Part shown: one piece after another, positions 1-9,254 of the stretch | How positions within the stretch are numbered: the first letter of the stretch is position 1 | Layout: every line of letters begins with the position of its first letter | Made by a program: the position numbers and the translations under genes | Source of the DNA: Cyrtodaria siliqua | Lineage: Eukaryota; Mollusca; Bivalvia; Adapedonta; Hiatellidae | NCBI GenBank assembly: GCA_037043455.1 | Contig: JAWPHD010004476.1 | Location: 62,001-126,000 of the forward strand | Length of the DNA: 64,000 nucleotides | Reading direction: 5' to 3' | The notes under the pieces: model-generated | Database searches by the model: none | The model's input: the letters and a program-made list of their open reading frames with translations, nothing else | Told to the model about the DNA's origin: nothing

Positions 1-131
1 GAAAAAAGTGCATCAACCCATTTAATATTTGCATAGATGCGAGTTATGAGCGAACATATTGAAGTTTGAATACTTCGAGACGAAATAATATCTGCTGTTC
101 ACGACAAAGCTACAACTACTCTTTTTCATGT

Positions 132-258
132 CATTACGTGGTCCCGCCTTAAATCCATTGGTATTGACAGGATTTTAAAACGGATGTTTCGACAAACAAA
201 CACATTTAAACATATTTTTATTTTCGCTTCTTGGAGTTAATACTCGGACCACGTAGTG
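132..258. mobile_element. MITE-A copy 1, internally deleted
   Basis: Short inverted-repeat element. The ends are CATTACGTGGTCC and the matching GGACCACGTAGTG, a near-perfect 13-bp terminal inverted repeat. Five other copies occur at 4949, 22375, 33258, 45981 and 46960, mostly 230-280 bp; this one lacks most of the interior but keeps the 'cggatgtttcgacaa' and 'ttttcgcttcttggag' blocks. It has no coding capacity and was presumably moved by a transposase encoded elsewhere. Confidence 0.8.
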
Positions 259-344
259 TAAGCATTCCAATCAGAGCAAATGATATAAGTTTCTGTAAGA
301 AGGATATGTACAATGTTCAAAGGATATAAAAGTAATCGTCCTTC

Positions 345-685
345 AGTCTATAGTTGTTATAATGATACGCAAATTTAACAATATTAGTATTACAACTTGT
401 TCTGGAAGCGTCTATCATCTTGAATGGACTTGTCATATGAAGTGTTGATTTATTCTAATACGATTGTGTTCCGTGCACAAAGTATTACGTACTTAACGTG
501 AAGGAAATTAAGGCAATATACAGCAGACAGGTTCTTGGAATGTAATTCAAATCAATACCGTTTTGACATGATTCATTAACAAATAATGCACTTGAGAAAT
601 GCATTTAAACACAAACTTGTAAACACTAATTTCGTGATTGTCTAGAAAACCTGCTGTCGTATAGCAGATAATCCAAATGTATTAT
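345..685. repeat. Duplicated block, partner at 6230-6590
   Basis: Non-coding block of about 340 bp aligning in the same orientation with 6230-6590; shared landmarks include 'atgaagtgttgatttattc', 'gcacaaagtattacgt', 'caacaaataatgcacttg' relatives and 'tagaaaacctg..gtcgtatagcagata'. Part of it (the 'aaatgaagtgttgat' stretch) recurs at 2940. No frame is conserved between copies. Confidence 0.7.
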
Positions 686-887
686 GTCATTATTGATTTG
701 CAGATACTCAGTGTATATTTCTTATATTATATATTCATATATACATGATATATACAAATACATTACACTTATATGACTTATTAATGCTGTCTTGTTTGTT
801 AGAGATTAAAGCCTGACAGAAATTTCATTATAAACACGGTCCGGTTGTCCGATGACAAAACGTGTAAGAATGAGGTTCGGTGATTCT
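686..887. other. AT-rich spacer
   Basis: No gene or recognised repeat; contains an AT-rich stretch (715-760) with alternating TA steps before the PLE fragment that follows. Confidence 0.5.
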
Positions 888-1384
888 ATGAAGAAATATA
901 AAATGATCGGACAGGGAAAGTAGCATTCAAGGAGGACAGTCAACCACAAAACACAGAAACAAACACGCAAACAGACAGACAAGAAGGCAAAAGTAATAAT
1001 AAATGCAAACGACATCACAAACACAAAAGGGTTGACAATAGGGCTATCGCCTTGGAACGGTCAGCGGCAAAGTAGGCCACTGGGGGATTAAACCGGTTCT
1101 AGGGTGCACCAAATCTCACACTTACCCTACTGTCATCCCATTAAAACAGGACAGTGTAAATAAAGAAATACCCGCCATGATCTAATCTCTAACCAACAAG
1201 GCAGAATCAATAGGCAATATAAGTAAAACACAATTATGCTCGTGTAAATATAATACAAAAAGAAACCCCCCAAAAAAATAAAAAAACAACACCAATAGCC
1301 TAGAAAGTCACAATGAAGGTACTCAATGACTTGGCAGAAGCCAGAGCAAAAAGAGAATAAACCATTAAGGGCACGACAAGAAAG
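888..1384 (-). mobile_element. Penelope-like element, 5'-truncated 3' fragment
   Basis: About 500 bp matching the 3' non-coding part of the minus-strand PLE at 62276-62745. It begins with the 3' terminus (aatataaaatgatcggacag), then 'ggacagtcaaccacaaaac', 'gggttgacaatagggcta', 'cattaaaacaggacagtgta', and ends at the block corresponding to 'aaccattaagggcacgaca'. The coding part is absent. A plus-strand tail of the same family abuts at 1386. Confidence 0.85.
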
Positions 1385-1385
1385 A

Positions 1386-1565
1386 ATCTGGTTTAGCAAC
1401 CGTTTTGAAACTGACCGTACCAAGGCTCCATTGTCAACCCATTTGTGTTTGAGGTGTCTCATGCATTTCTTCTTATTAACCTTGGAATTAATGTTTGTTT
1501 TAATGCGTGTTTTTGGTTGTTTGTGTACTGTGAAGGCTGCATTTCCTGTTCGAATACTTTTATAC
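1386..1565 (+). mobile_element. Penelope-like element, 3' tail in opposite orientation
   Basis: Reverse-complement version of the same 3' region: 'ctgaccgtaccaaggctcc', 'attgtcaaccca', 'tttgtgtttgaggtgtc', and the terminal 'gctgcatttcctgttcgaa..cttttata'. It directly abuts the minus-strand fragment, so the two are head to head. Confidence 0.75.
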
Positions 1566-1569
1566 AGTT

Positions 1570-1645
1570 TTCAATTTAGGTTAAATTAATCGACACGAAG
1601 TGATTGTTTGGAATACACACCTCACATTAATTTGAAAGTAGAACA
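1570..1645. repeat. One arm of a 1.6-kb-separated inverted repeat
   Basis: This 75-bp stretch is the reverse complement of about 3190-3270; both arms contain 'tgtgttctactttcaaatt' and 'aatcacttcgt' on the appropriate strands. The span between them includes a PLE relic and a hairpin element. Confidence 0.6.
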
Positions 1646-1900
1646 CAAGTTGAAAAGAAAATGAACTATTCACATAATGCCAACCAACAATCCAAAGGAT
1701 TAAAAACAATCATCAATAACGAGGGTAAATATCAGCAAAAAGGTTCGTCCAAAGCATAACATGGAAAGACAAATGCTTTGCCGCTTTGTAAAGGTCAGGA
1801 CAAAACTGGGAATCTGAACTATGTTCTAGGGTGCATCAAACCTGACGTTATTGTCATCACAATTTAGTGTAAATCAAAATATCCTAGCCAGGAATATTAT
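1646..1900 (-). mobile_element. Old, diverged PLE 3' relic
   Basis: Weak but collinear similarity to the PLE 3' region: 'tttgccgctttgtaaaggtcag', 'aatctgaactatgttctagggtgcatcaaacctgac', 'attgtcatcac', 'agtgtaaat'. The divergence is greater than in the other fragments, so this is probably an older insertion. The ends cannot be fixed. Confidence 0.55.
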
Positions 1901-2045
1901 AGTTATGTAAAACGAATAATTCAAGCAATGGGCGATCTATCTCATGGCAGGAAAATGAGATCAGTGATATTTGTTTGTTAACCGAAATGATACATTACTT
2001 TTTACAGCAACGAAATTTGCATCATAGTGTATTATTAATTGAGAA
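1901..2045. repeat. Duplicated block, partner at 4505-4645
   Basis: Shares 'caatgggcga', 'atcagtgatat.tgtttgtta' and 'ttacagcaacga.atttgca' in the same order and orientation with 4505-4645. In both places a PLE fragment lies within about 600 bp upstream, so the duplication may include it. Confidence 0.6.
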
Positions 2046-2076
2046 ACAGGGGACTAATAATATTTGATGTTTTGGA

Positions 2077-2174
2077 GTGCATAACAGATTTTATTTCATC
2101 GAGAAGTGTGAAAACTTCTCATGAAACTTTTGAAGTTTGATCACTTCGAGATGAAATACAATCTGTTATTCACG
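2077..2174. repeat. Hairpin (foldback) element
   Basis: Imperfect inverted repeat: left arm 'gtgcataacagattttattt' continuing to 'catcgagaagtg', right arm 'cacttcgagatgaaata' continuing to 'caatctgttattcac'. The arms are about 32 bp and the loop about 34 bp. Related single arms occur at about 85-115 and 3415-3450. A GACGTCAT half-palindrome lies about 85 bp downstream, as at other hairpins in the window. Confidence 0.65.
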
Positions 2175-2179
2175 ACAAA

Positions 2180-2720
2180 ACAGCAATTTGTTTTTTTAAT
2201 TTTATGGTTTATAATCAAAGTGTACTGCAGTATGCAGAAATAAATAATAACATTTGACGACGTCATTGGCTTAGTATGATACAATTGCTGACTTTAATTC
2301 CCCATAACTTCTGAACTACTTAACCGATTTCAATAATCTACGTCCCATTGTTTTCGTTAAGTTATTTCCAATCCAATGATTTACTTTATATCAACTTTCT
2401 GAAAAAAATGACATTTTTCCAACTGGCATATTGTTTTTAACAACATTTCTGAAATACTTGACCAGTTTTAACAACTATAGCTCATTTTCTTAGTTAGATC
2501 ATGTGCAGTCGAATGATACATGTTAAACAGTTATTTTATAAACAAATAAACAAATAAATTGTTTTTGATATTGAAAAAAGTAGTTCCGGCAGTGAAAAAA
2601 AACACTCGTATAAAATATTTCACACGTATAAAATACCACTTTTATTCCATTGCTAAAATCCACTATTTTACTGCTAAGCATAAAATCCGTATATTACTTT
2701 TAATTTATAAATAACAATAG
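2180..2720. repeat. Old dispersed repeat, partners at 53670-53790 and 57130-57340
   Basis: Non-coding. 'cttataatcaaa'-like, 'gacgtcat', 'ttaattc.cc.taacttct' and 'acttaa' blocks occur in order here and at 57170-57300; 'cttagttaa.ttatttccaatcc' recurs at 53730. No frame of note. Confidence 0.5.
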
Positions 2721-3189
2721 TCGTTTAATTTAAGAAAAATATGCTTTAATTTGTGATACCTATTATCTCTAATACATATTTTGATTGTGTGCAATGGATA
2801 TAATTGGGCGACAAACAAACGTTTACTCGCATTTGACTTTTAGTAATATAACATCGTCTTACTACTGGAATGAGTGCAATAGGACAATTATAAGAACAAC
2901 TTTATCGACAACTAATAACTTTTGGGGTGGACGTGTCATAAATGAAGTGTTGATGTCGTCCATATTATTGCTCTGCTAGCTATTAATATACTTTTTACAT
3001 CTATACCTGCGTTTGGACGCATTCTGAATAAAGACGTTTACCAGCATGTTACTAAATACTATACTGAGCAAAATCAATTTAACCCATATAATGCATGTAA
3101 TTTCCATAGACGAGATACAGAGCCGTGTATGATCGGTGTCAATGATAAAGGGACGTATATATGACCAAAGTTTGGGTTTGGTGGTTGGC
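2721..3189. other. No gene seen
   Basis: Only short open frames. The part around 2805-2975 weakly resembles the 345-420 and 6230-6345 blocks ('aaatgaagtgttgatg'). Nothing else recognised. Confidence 0.4.
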
Positions 3190-3275
3190 ATTGTGTTCTA
3201 CTTTCAAATTTATGTCACGTGTGTATTCCAACCAATCACTTCGTATTGACTGATTTCACCTTAATAGAAAAAGGT
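3190..3275. repeat. Second arm of inverted repeat with 1570-1645
   Basis: Contains 'tgtgttctactttcaaat', 'cgtgtgtattccaa' and 'caatcacttcgt', the reverse complement of 1570-1645. Confidence 0.6.
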
Positions 3276-3631
3276 ATAAAATAAAGGTATATAATGCTGT
3301 AAACATAGTCGGTGATAGAAACAAGTCAGATATGATGTGAACATACTTTTATAAGTTATCGAAAATCGTTCTCATTTCAATGAAAAGGGAGTTAATTTTA
3401 TAATAACAAAATTTGGAAGTTTCGAGATGAAATATTATCTGTTGTTCACGGAAACAAGTAATTACGGCAGCGAAAATATAAAACTCTATATGCCAAACGT
3501 TTAAAATATCACTTACATTTTATCGATTCAGTCCACAATGTTATTACTCAGAAAATACATATCTAAATATATAATAACACACTTGTCCTGGCGATTGTCC
3601 TGGCGATTCACAAAATGATATTATTATTATC

Positions 3632-4070
3632 AGAAATAAAAAAGTACAAAAGTCGAACAGGAAATGCAACTTTCACAGAACACAGTAAACCGAAAAACAC
3701 GCAAAAGGACAAACATGAATGGCAATGTTAATAACGAATAAAGGCATATGACATCACAAACTCAAAACGGCTTGACAATAGGGCTACCGCCTTCGAACTG
3801 TCTGTGGCAAAACAAGGCGGCTGGGGATTAAACCCGGTTCTAGGGTGAACCAAACCTCACAATTACCCTACTGTCATCCCAATAAAACGGGACAGTTTAA
3901 ATAAAGAAATCCCCGCTATGAACTATTCTCTAACCAGCAATGGCAGCATTAATAGGCAATATAAGTAAACACAAAGATGCTCGTGTATATATAAATACAA
4001 AATCAAGAGCCTAGAAAGCCACAAAGGAGGTACCCAATGACTTGTCAGAAGCCAGAGCAACAAGAGTATA
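3632..4070 (-). mobile_element. Penelope-like element 3' fragment
   Basis: Collinear with the 62275-62700 PLE 3' region: 'aaaagtcgaacaggaaatgc', 'cttgacaatagggctaccgc', 'aaacccggttctagggtg', 'cccaataaaacgggacag', 'aggcaatataagtaaacaca', 'gccagagcaacaagag'. Truncated at the side towards the reverse transcriptase. It ends next to a hairpin element. Confidence 0.85.
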
Positions 4071-4080
4071 AGTAATATAT

Positions 4081-4174
4081 AGAGTCTGGTCTCAGCGAGT
4101 TGACTTATTTAAACACCGAGAAGGGCGTAGCTCATCGAGGTGTTTAAAAAACCAACGAGCTGAGACAGACTCTC
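4081..4174. repeat. Hairpin (foldback) element
   Basis: Left arm begins 'agagtctggtctcagcgag' and ends 'aaacaccgag'; right arm begins 'cgaggtgtttaaa' and ends 'gctgagacagactct'. Arms of about 40 bp, loop about 15 bp. A perfect TGACGTCA palindrome follows at 4209. Confidence 0.75.
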
Positions 4175-4208
4175 TCTTTTTTGTAGCATGTTGTACTTAG
4201 TAACACTG

Positions 4209-4216
4209 TGACGTCA
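4209..4216. promoter_or_regulatory. CRE-type palindrome TGACGTCA
   Basis: Perfect 8-bp palindrome matching the consensus cAMP-response element of ATF/CREB factors, 35 bp beyond the hairpin. It may simply be part of the repeat family; no promoter function is shown by the sequence. Confidence 0.3.
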
Positions 4217-4504
4217 TAGTGACCTTATCGGCCGAGTCGTTTGTGTCGTTTTCGGTCGTTTCCAAAGGTCCATTATCATACTCTTTTTTACTCTAAATTC
4301 CAATATCCGGTAGTTGTAGTACGGTATAGTCACGCCCCTTTAGTTACCCTAAATTAAACGATTTAATGCTCTGCATTTATCAAAGGAAATGCCACCGATC
4401 ATGCTACTGACCATTATAAACCATATACCAGTTAGCATACCATCTACCGTCACATCGATATAACTATTGATCAACAGGCCAATTATAAAAATCATTTGAT
4501 AAAT

Positions 4505-4645
4505 ATTGCAATTATGCATAAAGTATAAAGAAAGCAATGGGCGAACTAGTGGAAGAAAAATTAAATCAGTGATATGTGTTTGTTATTCGAAATAAAACAT
4601 TGACTGTTACCAGTTACAGCAACGATATTTGCAGTATAGTGTTCC
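4505..4645. repeat. Duplicated block, partner at 1901-2045
   Basis: Same-orientation partner of 1901-2045; see there for the shared landmarks. Confidence 0.6.
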
Positions 4646-4699
4646 ATTTCCCGCGAAGCAACGGAATAAAATGTATTATTATATTATTTTGAAATTGTA

Positions 4700-5238
4700 A
4701 ATACAATTAGTTATTTGCATTTGGCTCAAGCAGTTGGGCAAACATGATTTAAACGTTGCAATCTCTTAACATTAAACACAATACTGAAATGGCTTGACTT
4801 TACAAGCGAAACTTCCATATTTATGAATTTCGTGTAACAAAGTAGACACTGATTAAAATGACAGCTACCTATGAGTTGTCCTTATATGTAGTCCATTTTT
4901 GTTCTAAACACGTTGAGATATATCTGTAATATTACGTGGAAGAAGGTGTATTACATAATCCCGCCTTAATCCGTTATTAGCAGGATGTTATAACGGATAT
5001 TTCGACAATAAAATATGTTTAAGAAAATATTTTTACTGAAAACATGCGATAACTTGTTTAAAATTACCTGTTTTTTAAACCGAAATTAAGGTTTTATTTT
5101 ATACCACAGCCAACCCCGTTTTCGCTTCTTGGAGAAGGGGTTGGATGGGGTATGAAAGTTAATACTCAGACCACGTAATTTATGTAATAAAGTAGCATAG
5201 GCAATGTTTTGATTATGCATTTCTTTTTCCTTTCAGTA
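4700..5238 (-). mobile_element. MITE-B copy, left end missing, interrupted by MITE-A
   Basis: Reverse-orientation relative of the copy at 27947-28427. The right end 'tttctttttcctttcagta' followed by TA is intact; 'gcatttggctcaagca', 'gagatatatctgtaatatta' and 'ataggcaatg..tgattatgca' match the reverse complement of that copy. The sequence is split by a MITE-A insertion (4949-5179), after which MITE-B resumes. Left terminus not found. Confidence 0.75.
4949..5179. mobile_element. MITE-A copy 2, nested in MITE-B
   Basis: Ends 'attacataatcccgcctta' and 'cagaccacgtaat'. The interior holds the family's hairpin: 'taccacagccaacccc' opposite 'ggggttggatggggta', plus 'ggatatttcgacaataaaa'. MITE-B sequence flanks it on both sides, so it was inserted after MITE-B. 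Confidence 0.8.
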
Positions 5239-5904
5239 TATAATCATGTAAATGTGTCGATTAAAAGAACAAGTGTATTAACGGATTATTAAAATACCCG
5301 TCATTGTATATGCGTAAAATGAATTATGAGTTGATAACTCTTAATTCGACGCCCTAGTTTGTTTTTAGCCTGGCTGGTTAGAGCCATTTATACTGAGTCT
5401 ATAGTGTCATAAGTTATATGTATACCTCGTCATCAATAGGTTTAAAAAACGGTGTACATATGTTGTAAACTTTGGCTGTTCTTGGCGGGATAGCAACTTG
5501 AAACAGCAAGTAGTTGTTTAGTCGTAAGTGACCTTTGGTGATATAAAACCGTATTGACCGGTCCTGTCTACCTTTTTTGCTCGACTATTTGGAGAATAAG
5601 AGAGCTTATGTAATCACACCGGTGTCGGCGTCCCAGATCAAGGTGTGCGTGTAAACTGTGTTTACAAGTCTATGTCTCTTACGTTACTTATCTTAGCACA
5701 ACCACATTTGGCCATAGGCTTCCTTATAGCAGTATCTGAAGGGCTGCATAAGCCATTTTGGAAGCAATCCCATGGAACCCAAATCCTGATAGCTCTTAAA
5801 ATGTCTCTATTTCACATCAAATTGTGCGTGACAAGGTTTGCGTGTAAGCTGTTGTATATATCTATAATTTTGGTTGGGATTTCTTATAGTATTATGTACA
5901 TGTA
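5239..5904. other. No gene seen
   Basis: Unique-looking sequence; 5285-5500 resembles 17330-17500 ('aacacccgt.attg.atatgcgtaaaat.aatta', 'gtgtacatatgttgtaaa.tt.ggctgtt'), so part is an old repeat. An open frame that runs through 5645-6352 owes its length to the low-complexity block that follows. Confidence 0.45.
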
Positions 5905-6240
5905 TCTTAGTCATACTTCACTCATATTTGGGCATGGGCTTCTTGCTTCCCGCACCCCACCTTCCCCCCTACCCCCTCCCCACGCCCCTTTTTTATATAT
6001 TTTTTTTTACATATTTCTATGTTGTTTTGGCCAATTATTACACATAAAGCAATGTTGCTCCACCCCGCCCCCACCCCTTCCCCACGCATTCCCCCCATCC
6101 GAAACACATTTCTTTTTTTACATATTTCTGTCTTATGTTTGGTCACTTCTTACACACATAGCTATGTTACCCCCTCCACCGTTTTCCCCGTCCCCGCCTC
6201 ATATGTGTTGTTTTGTTTTATCAATTGATCAGTATGTTTC
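5905..6240. repeat. Pyrimidine-rich tandem block
   Basis: About three degenerate copies of a ~105-bp unit consisting of a C-rich run (such as 'cccaccttcccccctacccc'), a T-rich run ('tttttttacatatttctatg') and a 'ttggcca.t.attacacataaagc'-like segment. The strand asymmetry is strong: C and T dominate the plus strand for about 300 bp. Confidence 0.7.
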
Positions 6241-6587
6241 GCCCCCAACCATCTGTAGACTGATTTGCAAATTTAATAAGATTTTTATTAAGAATAACTT
6301 GGTTTGGAAGCTTATATCACCTCGAGTGGATGTCTCACAAATGAAGTGTTGATTTATTCCTATAAGATTTTGTTTAGTGCACAAAGTATTACGTGCTAAA
6401 CGTGAGGAGAGACTTAAGTAGATATATTTAAGACAAGTCCTTATCATTCAATAGAAAACAATATCTGTTTGACATGTTTCATCAACAAATAATGCACTTG
6501 TGAAATGCAGTTAAGCACATACATGTAAATTATATGTACGTGAATTTCTAGAAAACCTGTTATCGTATAGCAGATAAACCAACAAGC
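6241..6587. repeat. Duplicated block, partner at 345-685
   Basis: Same-orientation partner of 345-685. In both cases a PLE 3' fragment follows on the minus strand, immediately here and after about 200 bp at the other copy. Confidence 0.7.
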
Positions 6588-7010
6588 AGATACACAAATC
6601 GAACAGGAAAAGTGGCATTCAAGGACGACAATCAACCACAAACACACAAGGGTTGACAATAGGGTTACCACCTTGAAACGATCAGAGGCAAAAGAGGCCG
6701 TAGGGGGTCTAAATCAGGTTCTAGGGTGCCCCAACCTCACGCTTACCATATTGTCATTCCAATAAGCGGGACAGTGTAAATAAAGATATCACCGCCATGT
6801 TATAATCTCTAACAAACAAGGCAGCGTTAATAGGCAATATATGTAAAACACATAAATGGTCATGCATATATAATATAAAAAACAAAAGCCTAGAAAGTCA
6901 CAAGGTAAGTACTCAATGACTTGGCAGAAGCTAAAGCAACAAGAGAACAAACCGTTAAGGGAACGACAAGACAAACTTAATGACAAACATCAAACGTTAC
7001 CGTCCTATAA
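6588..7010 (-). mobile_element. Penelope-like element 3' fragment
   Basis: Starts 'acaaatcgaacaggaaaagt', then 'ggcattcaaggacgacaatc'; an internal deletion removes the segment between 'caaccacaaa' and 'cacaagggttgacaat'. It continues through 'cctagaaagtcacaaggtaa' and the 'gcaacaagagaacaaaccgt' block to 'caaacatcaaacgttaccgtc'. Coding part absent. Confidence 0.85.
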
Positions 7011-7184
7011 GTCCAAACTTTATTTGCGGTGCCGACATGCATATACGCAGTGCACATTTGTTATCAAAGCTACAACAGACAATAAGCAGTGATGGTTGTT
7101 TGTACTATCGTTGACTAAATGAATTTAGACTTGTTCCTACAAGCAGACAATCATGAACACGTCAAATGATGTTTTGTAAGTAAA

Positions 7185-7500
7185 TACAAATTCGAACATA
7201 AATGTAGCATTCACCTAACACGGTCCATCAACATCAAACATTCAACACGTACCAACGATAACAAGGTTAAATATACGCAAACTAAGCAACCAAACACATA
7301 AAAGAGAATACAACAGGTTTACCGCTTTGTAAAGGACAGTTGTAAAATGGCCGCTTGGAGTCTGAACAGTGTTCGTTCTAGGCCTCACCTAGCGTCCCAC
7401 TGCTGTTTTCCCAATTAAACAGGGCAGTGTAAATAAAGAGATCTCGTTAAGCTATTTCTTCTAACATACTAGACAGCATAAATACGCAATATAAGCAATA
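7185..7500 (-). mobile_element. Old PLE 3' relic
   Basis: Diverged copy: 'aaattcgaacataaatgtag', 'accgctttgtaaagga', 'cagggcagtgtaaataaaga', 'acgcaatataag'. Similar in decay to 1646-1900 and sharing its 'ccgctttgtaaagg' variant, which suggests one older subfamily. Confidence 0.6.
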
Positions 7501-7766
7501 TAAGTAATATAAGACTATAAACCTTAGACAAAACTGAACAGGTTGAGATCATATACCTTATGATATTACAAGATTTTGTTCCGGGAAAATCCACGTCCGA
7601 ACAAGTCGGGATAATTAACGATGTCAAAAGATCATCACTCATGGCATAAAGTTTGCATATTATTCCCCAAAATGCATTAAATATCAGCTTTATTTTGGAC
7701 ATACTTTTTAACCATTGTAGAAAACAAAGAATTGCCAGTTGTCAATATAATATCCAGATTTAAATT
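7501..7766. other. No gene seen
   Basis: AT-rich sequence between two PLE relics; no recognised feature. Confidence 0.4.
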
Positions 7767-7885
7767 ATAAAAGTAGATCGAACGGCTTTCACAGAACACA
7801 GGCAATTACAATGACGCATTAAAACAAACAAAAGGCTATAGGCAATGCATTTGACATCACAAACACAATCGCGTTGACAAGGCTT
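7767..7885 (-). mobile_element. Short PLE 3' tail
   Basis: 'aaaagtagatcgaacggc', 'tttcacagaacacag', 'catttgacatcacaaacaca' and 'gcgttgacaagg' are collinear with the PLE 3' end; about 115 bp remain. Confidence 0.6.
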
Positions 7886-8049
7886 CGTTGAAATCTGCAA
7901 AGCCTTATCAATACACATTAGTGCCGTATTATCTGATAGGAGTGTATGAAGTTATTTCTTTTCATTGCCACATAGTCTAATTTTCTAAATTATTCTGCAA
8001 AGGTGTTTTAAATAAGAGAGATACGAGTGCCTTGATACGGTACGGTTGT

Positions 8050-8750
8050 CCCGTCGTAACTTCAATGTGTGTTCTCTTGTTGCTCTGGCTTCTGCAAAGT
8101 CATTGATTATTTGCTTTGTGGCTTTTCGTTTTTATTTTCATATATACATGATAATCTATGTATTTCTACTTCCATATTTATACTGCCCTGTTTGTTAGAG
8201 AATATAACCTGGTGGGAATATCTCTCTTTACACTGTCTCGTTTGTTATGACATTAGGGTAAGAATGAGGTTTGTTGACCCTAGATCCTGGTTTAAACCAC
8301 AGCGGCCTTTTTTGCCATTGACCGTTCCAAGGCGGTAGCCCTCTTTTCAACAGTTTTATGTTTGTGTTGTCATATCTTGCTGTTTTATTCATCTTAGTAA
8401 ACTGTTTTCCTTGAATGCTCCATGATTTGAATTGAACTGAATTGGAGTTTATATTCGCACCAACAGCTAAGGTCATATGGCGACTTTCCAGCTTCCATTG
8501 GTGGAGGAAGACTCCAGGTGCCCCTCCGGGCAATTTTCGTGCACGGGCGGGCACCTGGGTAGAACCACCGACGTTCCGCAAGCCATCTAGTTAGCTTCCT
8601 CACATAAAGACTCCTAGGCCCCTCAGGGATCGAACCACCCCCCACAGATGTGAGGGGCAAGTGATTTTAAGTCAGAGACGCTAACCACTCGGCCACGGAG
8701 GCCCCGAATGCTACATGAACTCTTCCTCTCGTATGTCTACTTAAATATAG
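8050..8750 (+). mobile_element. Penelope-like element 3' fragment, split by a SINE
   Basis: Plus-strand copy: 'tctcttgttgctctggcttc', 'gcaaagtcattgattatttg', 'tgccctgtttgttagagaat', 'ttgaccgttccaaggcggta', 'tttgtgttgtcatatcttgc' and then 'ccttgaatgct', where it stops. After the SINE (8421-8705) the sequence resumes with 'gaatgctacatgaactcttcc', the family's expected 3' end. 'gaatgct' on both sides is the likely target-site duplication. Confidence 0.8.
8421..8705 (-). mobile_element. tRNA-derived SINE (family S1)
   Basis: On the minus strand the head begins at about 8705 with an RNA polymerase III A-box like TGGCCGAGTGGTTA (8681-8694) followed by a B-box GGTTCGATCC (8628-8637), as in a Leu/Ser-type tRNA. 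The body contains 'ccaggtgcccctccgggc', 'gggcacctgggtagaaccac' and 'gacgttccgcaagcca'. A truncated relative lies at 31824-31985. It is flanked by 'gaatgct' repeats (8413 and 8706). Confidence 0.85.
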
Positions 8751-9054
8751 TGAGGGCAAATCATATTAAGTACATGTAAAATGTCGGCTCTTATTTCAGA
8801 TGTTATCATGAACGTCTTCTGAATGTGAATTGGTGAAGAAAATAGAATTAGAAATACACAACTGAACATTAACTTTAATTGGGTATTGAGCTCAGGGGGC
8901 TATTATTCCATAAGCTATTCAGGTGACCGCATATCCTATGATATGGCCAACTATGAACTAGCCAAATTTAATGTAAAACCGGTTGCTAAGTGTATCAAAT
9001 ATAATAAACACGCAACTGTGCATGGATATACGTTTTCATTTTGATAAACATAAT
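8751..9054. other. No gene seen
   Basis: AT-rich spacer; nothing recognised. Confidence 0.4.
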
Positions 9055-9215
9055 AGTTTTTGAGCTGGCTGTAGACCCCCTCCCCCCCACCCACCCCCAC
9101 CCCCCATCCCCCAAGGGGGAATTCTTTAGGGTATGCATTTCTGAAAAAACATACATTAAGCCTCAAAATGAGACAATGTGTGCCATCTTAGCGCTGGGGC
9201 TTTAGTGAGTTTTGG
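9055..9215 (+). repeat. End module of the composite satellite element
   Basis: 'tgagctggctgtagaccccc', a C-rich run, 'gggggaattctttagggtat', 'tttctgaaa', and 'ggctttagtgag'. The same module returns at 10436-10560 in the same orientation and at 11385-11460 and 11685-11745 inverted. It lies beside ~360-bp tandem repeats. Confidence 0.75.
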
Positions 9216-9254
9216 GGGAAAACGTTGCGTTGTTAGACGAAAAATAATGGAATG

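Noticed and set aside
5645..6352. A 235-codon open frame with proline-rich stretches
   Set aside because: Its length comes from the pyrimidine-rich tandem block; other frames are open on both strands there too, and no domain is present.
8228..8660. Two overlapping minus-strand frames of 117 and 88 codons
   Set aside because: They lie over a PLE fragment and the SINE; the GC-rich SINE is what keeps them open.
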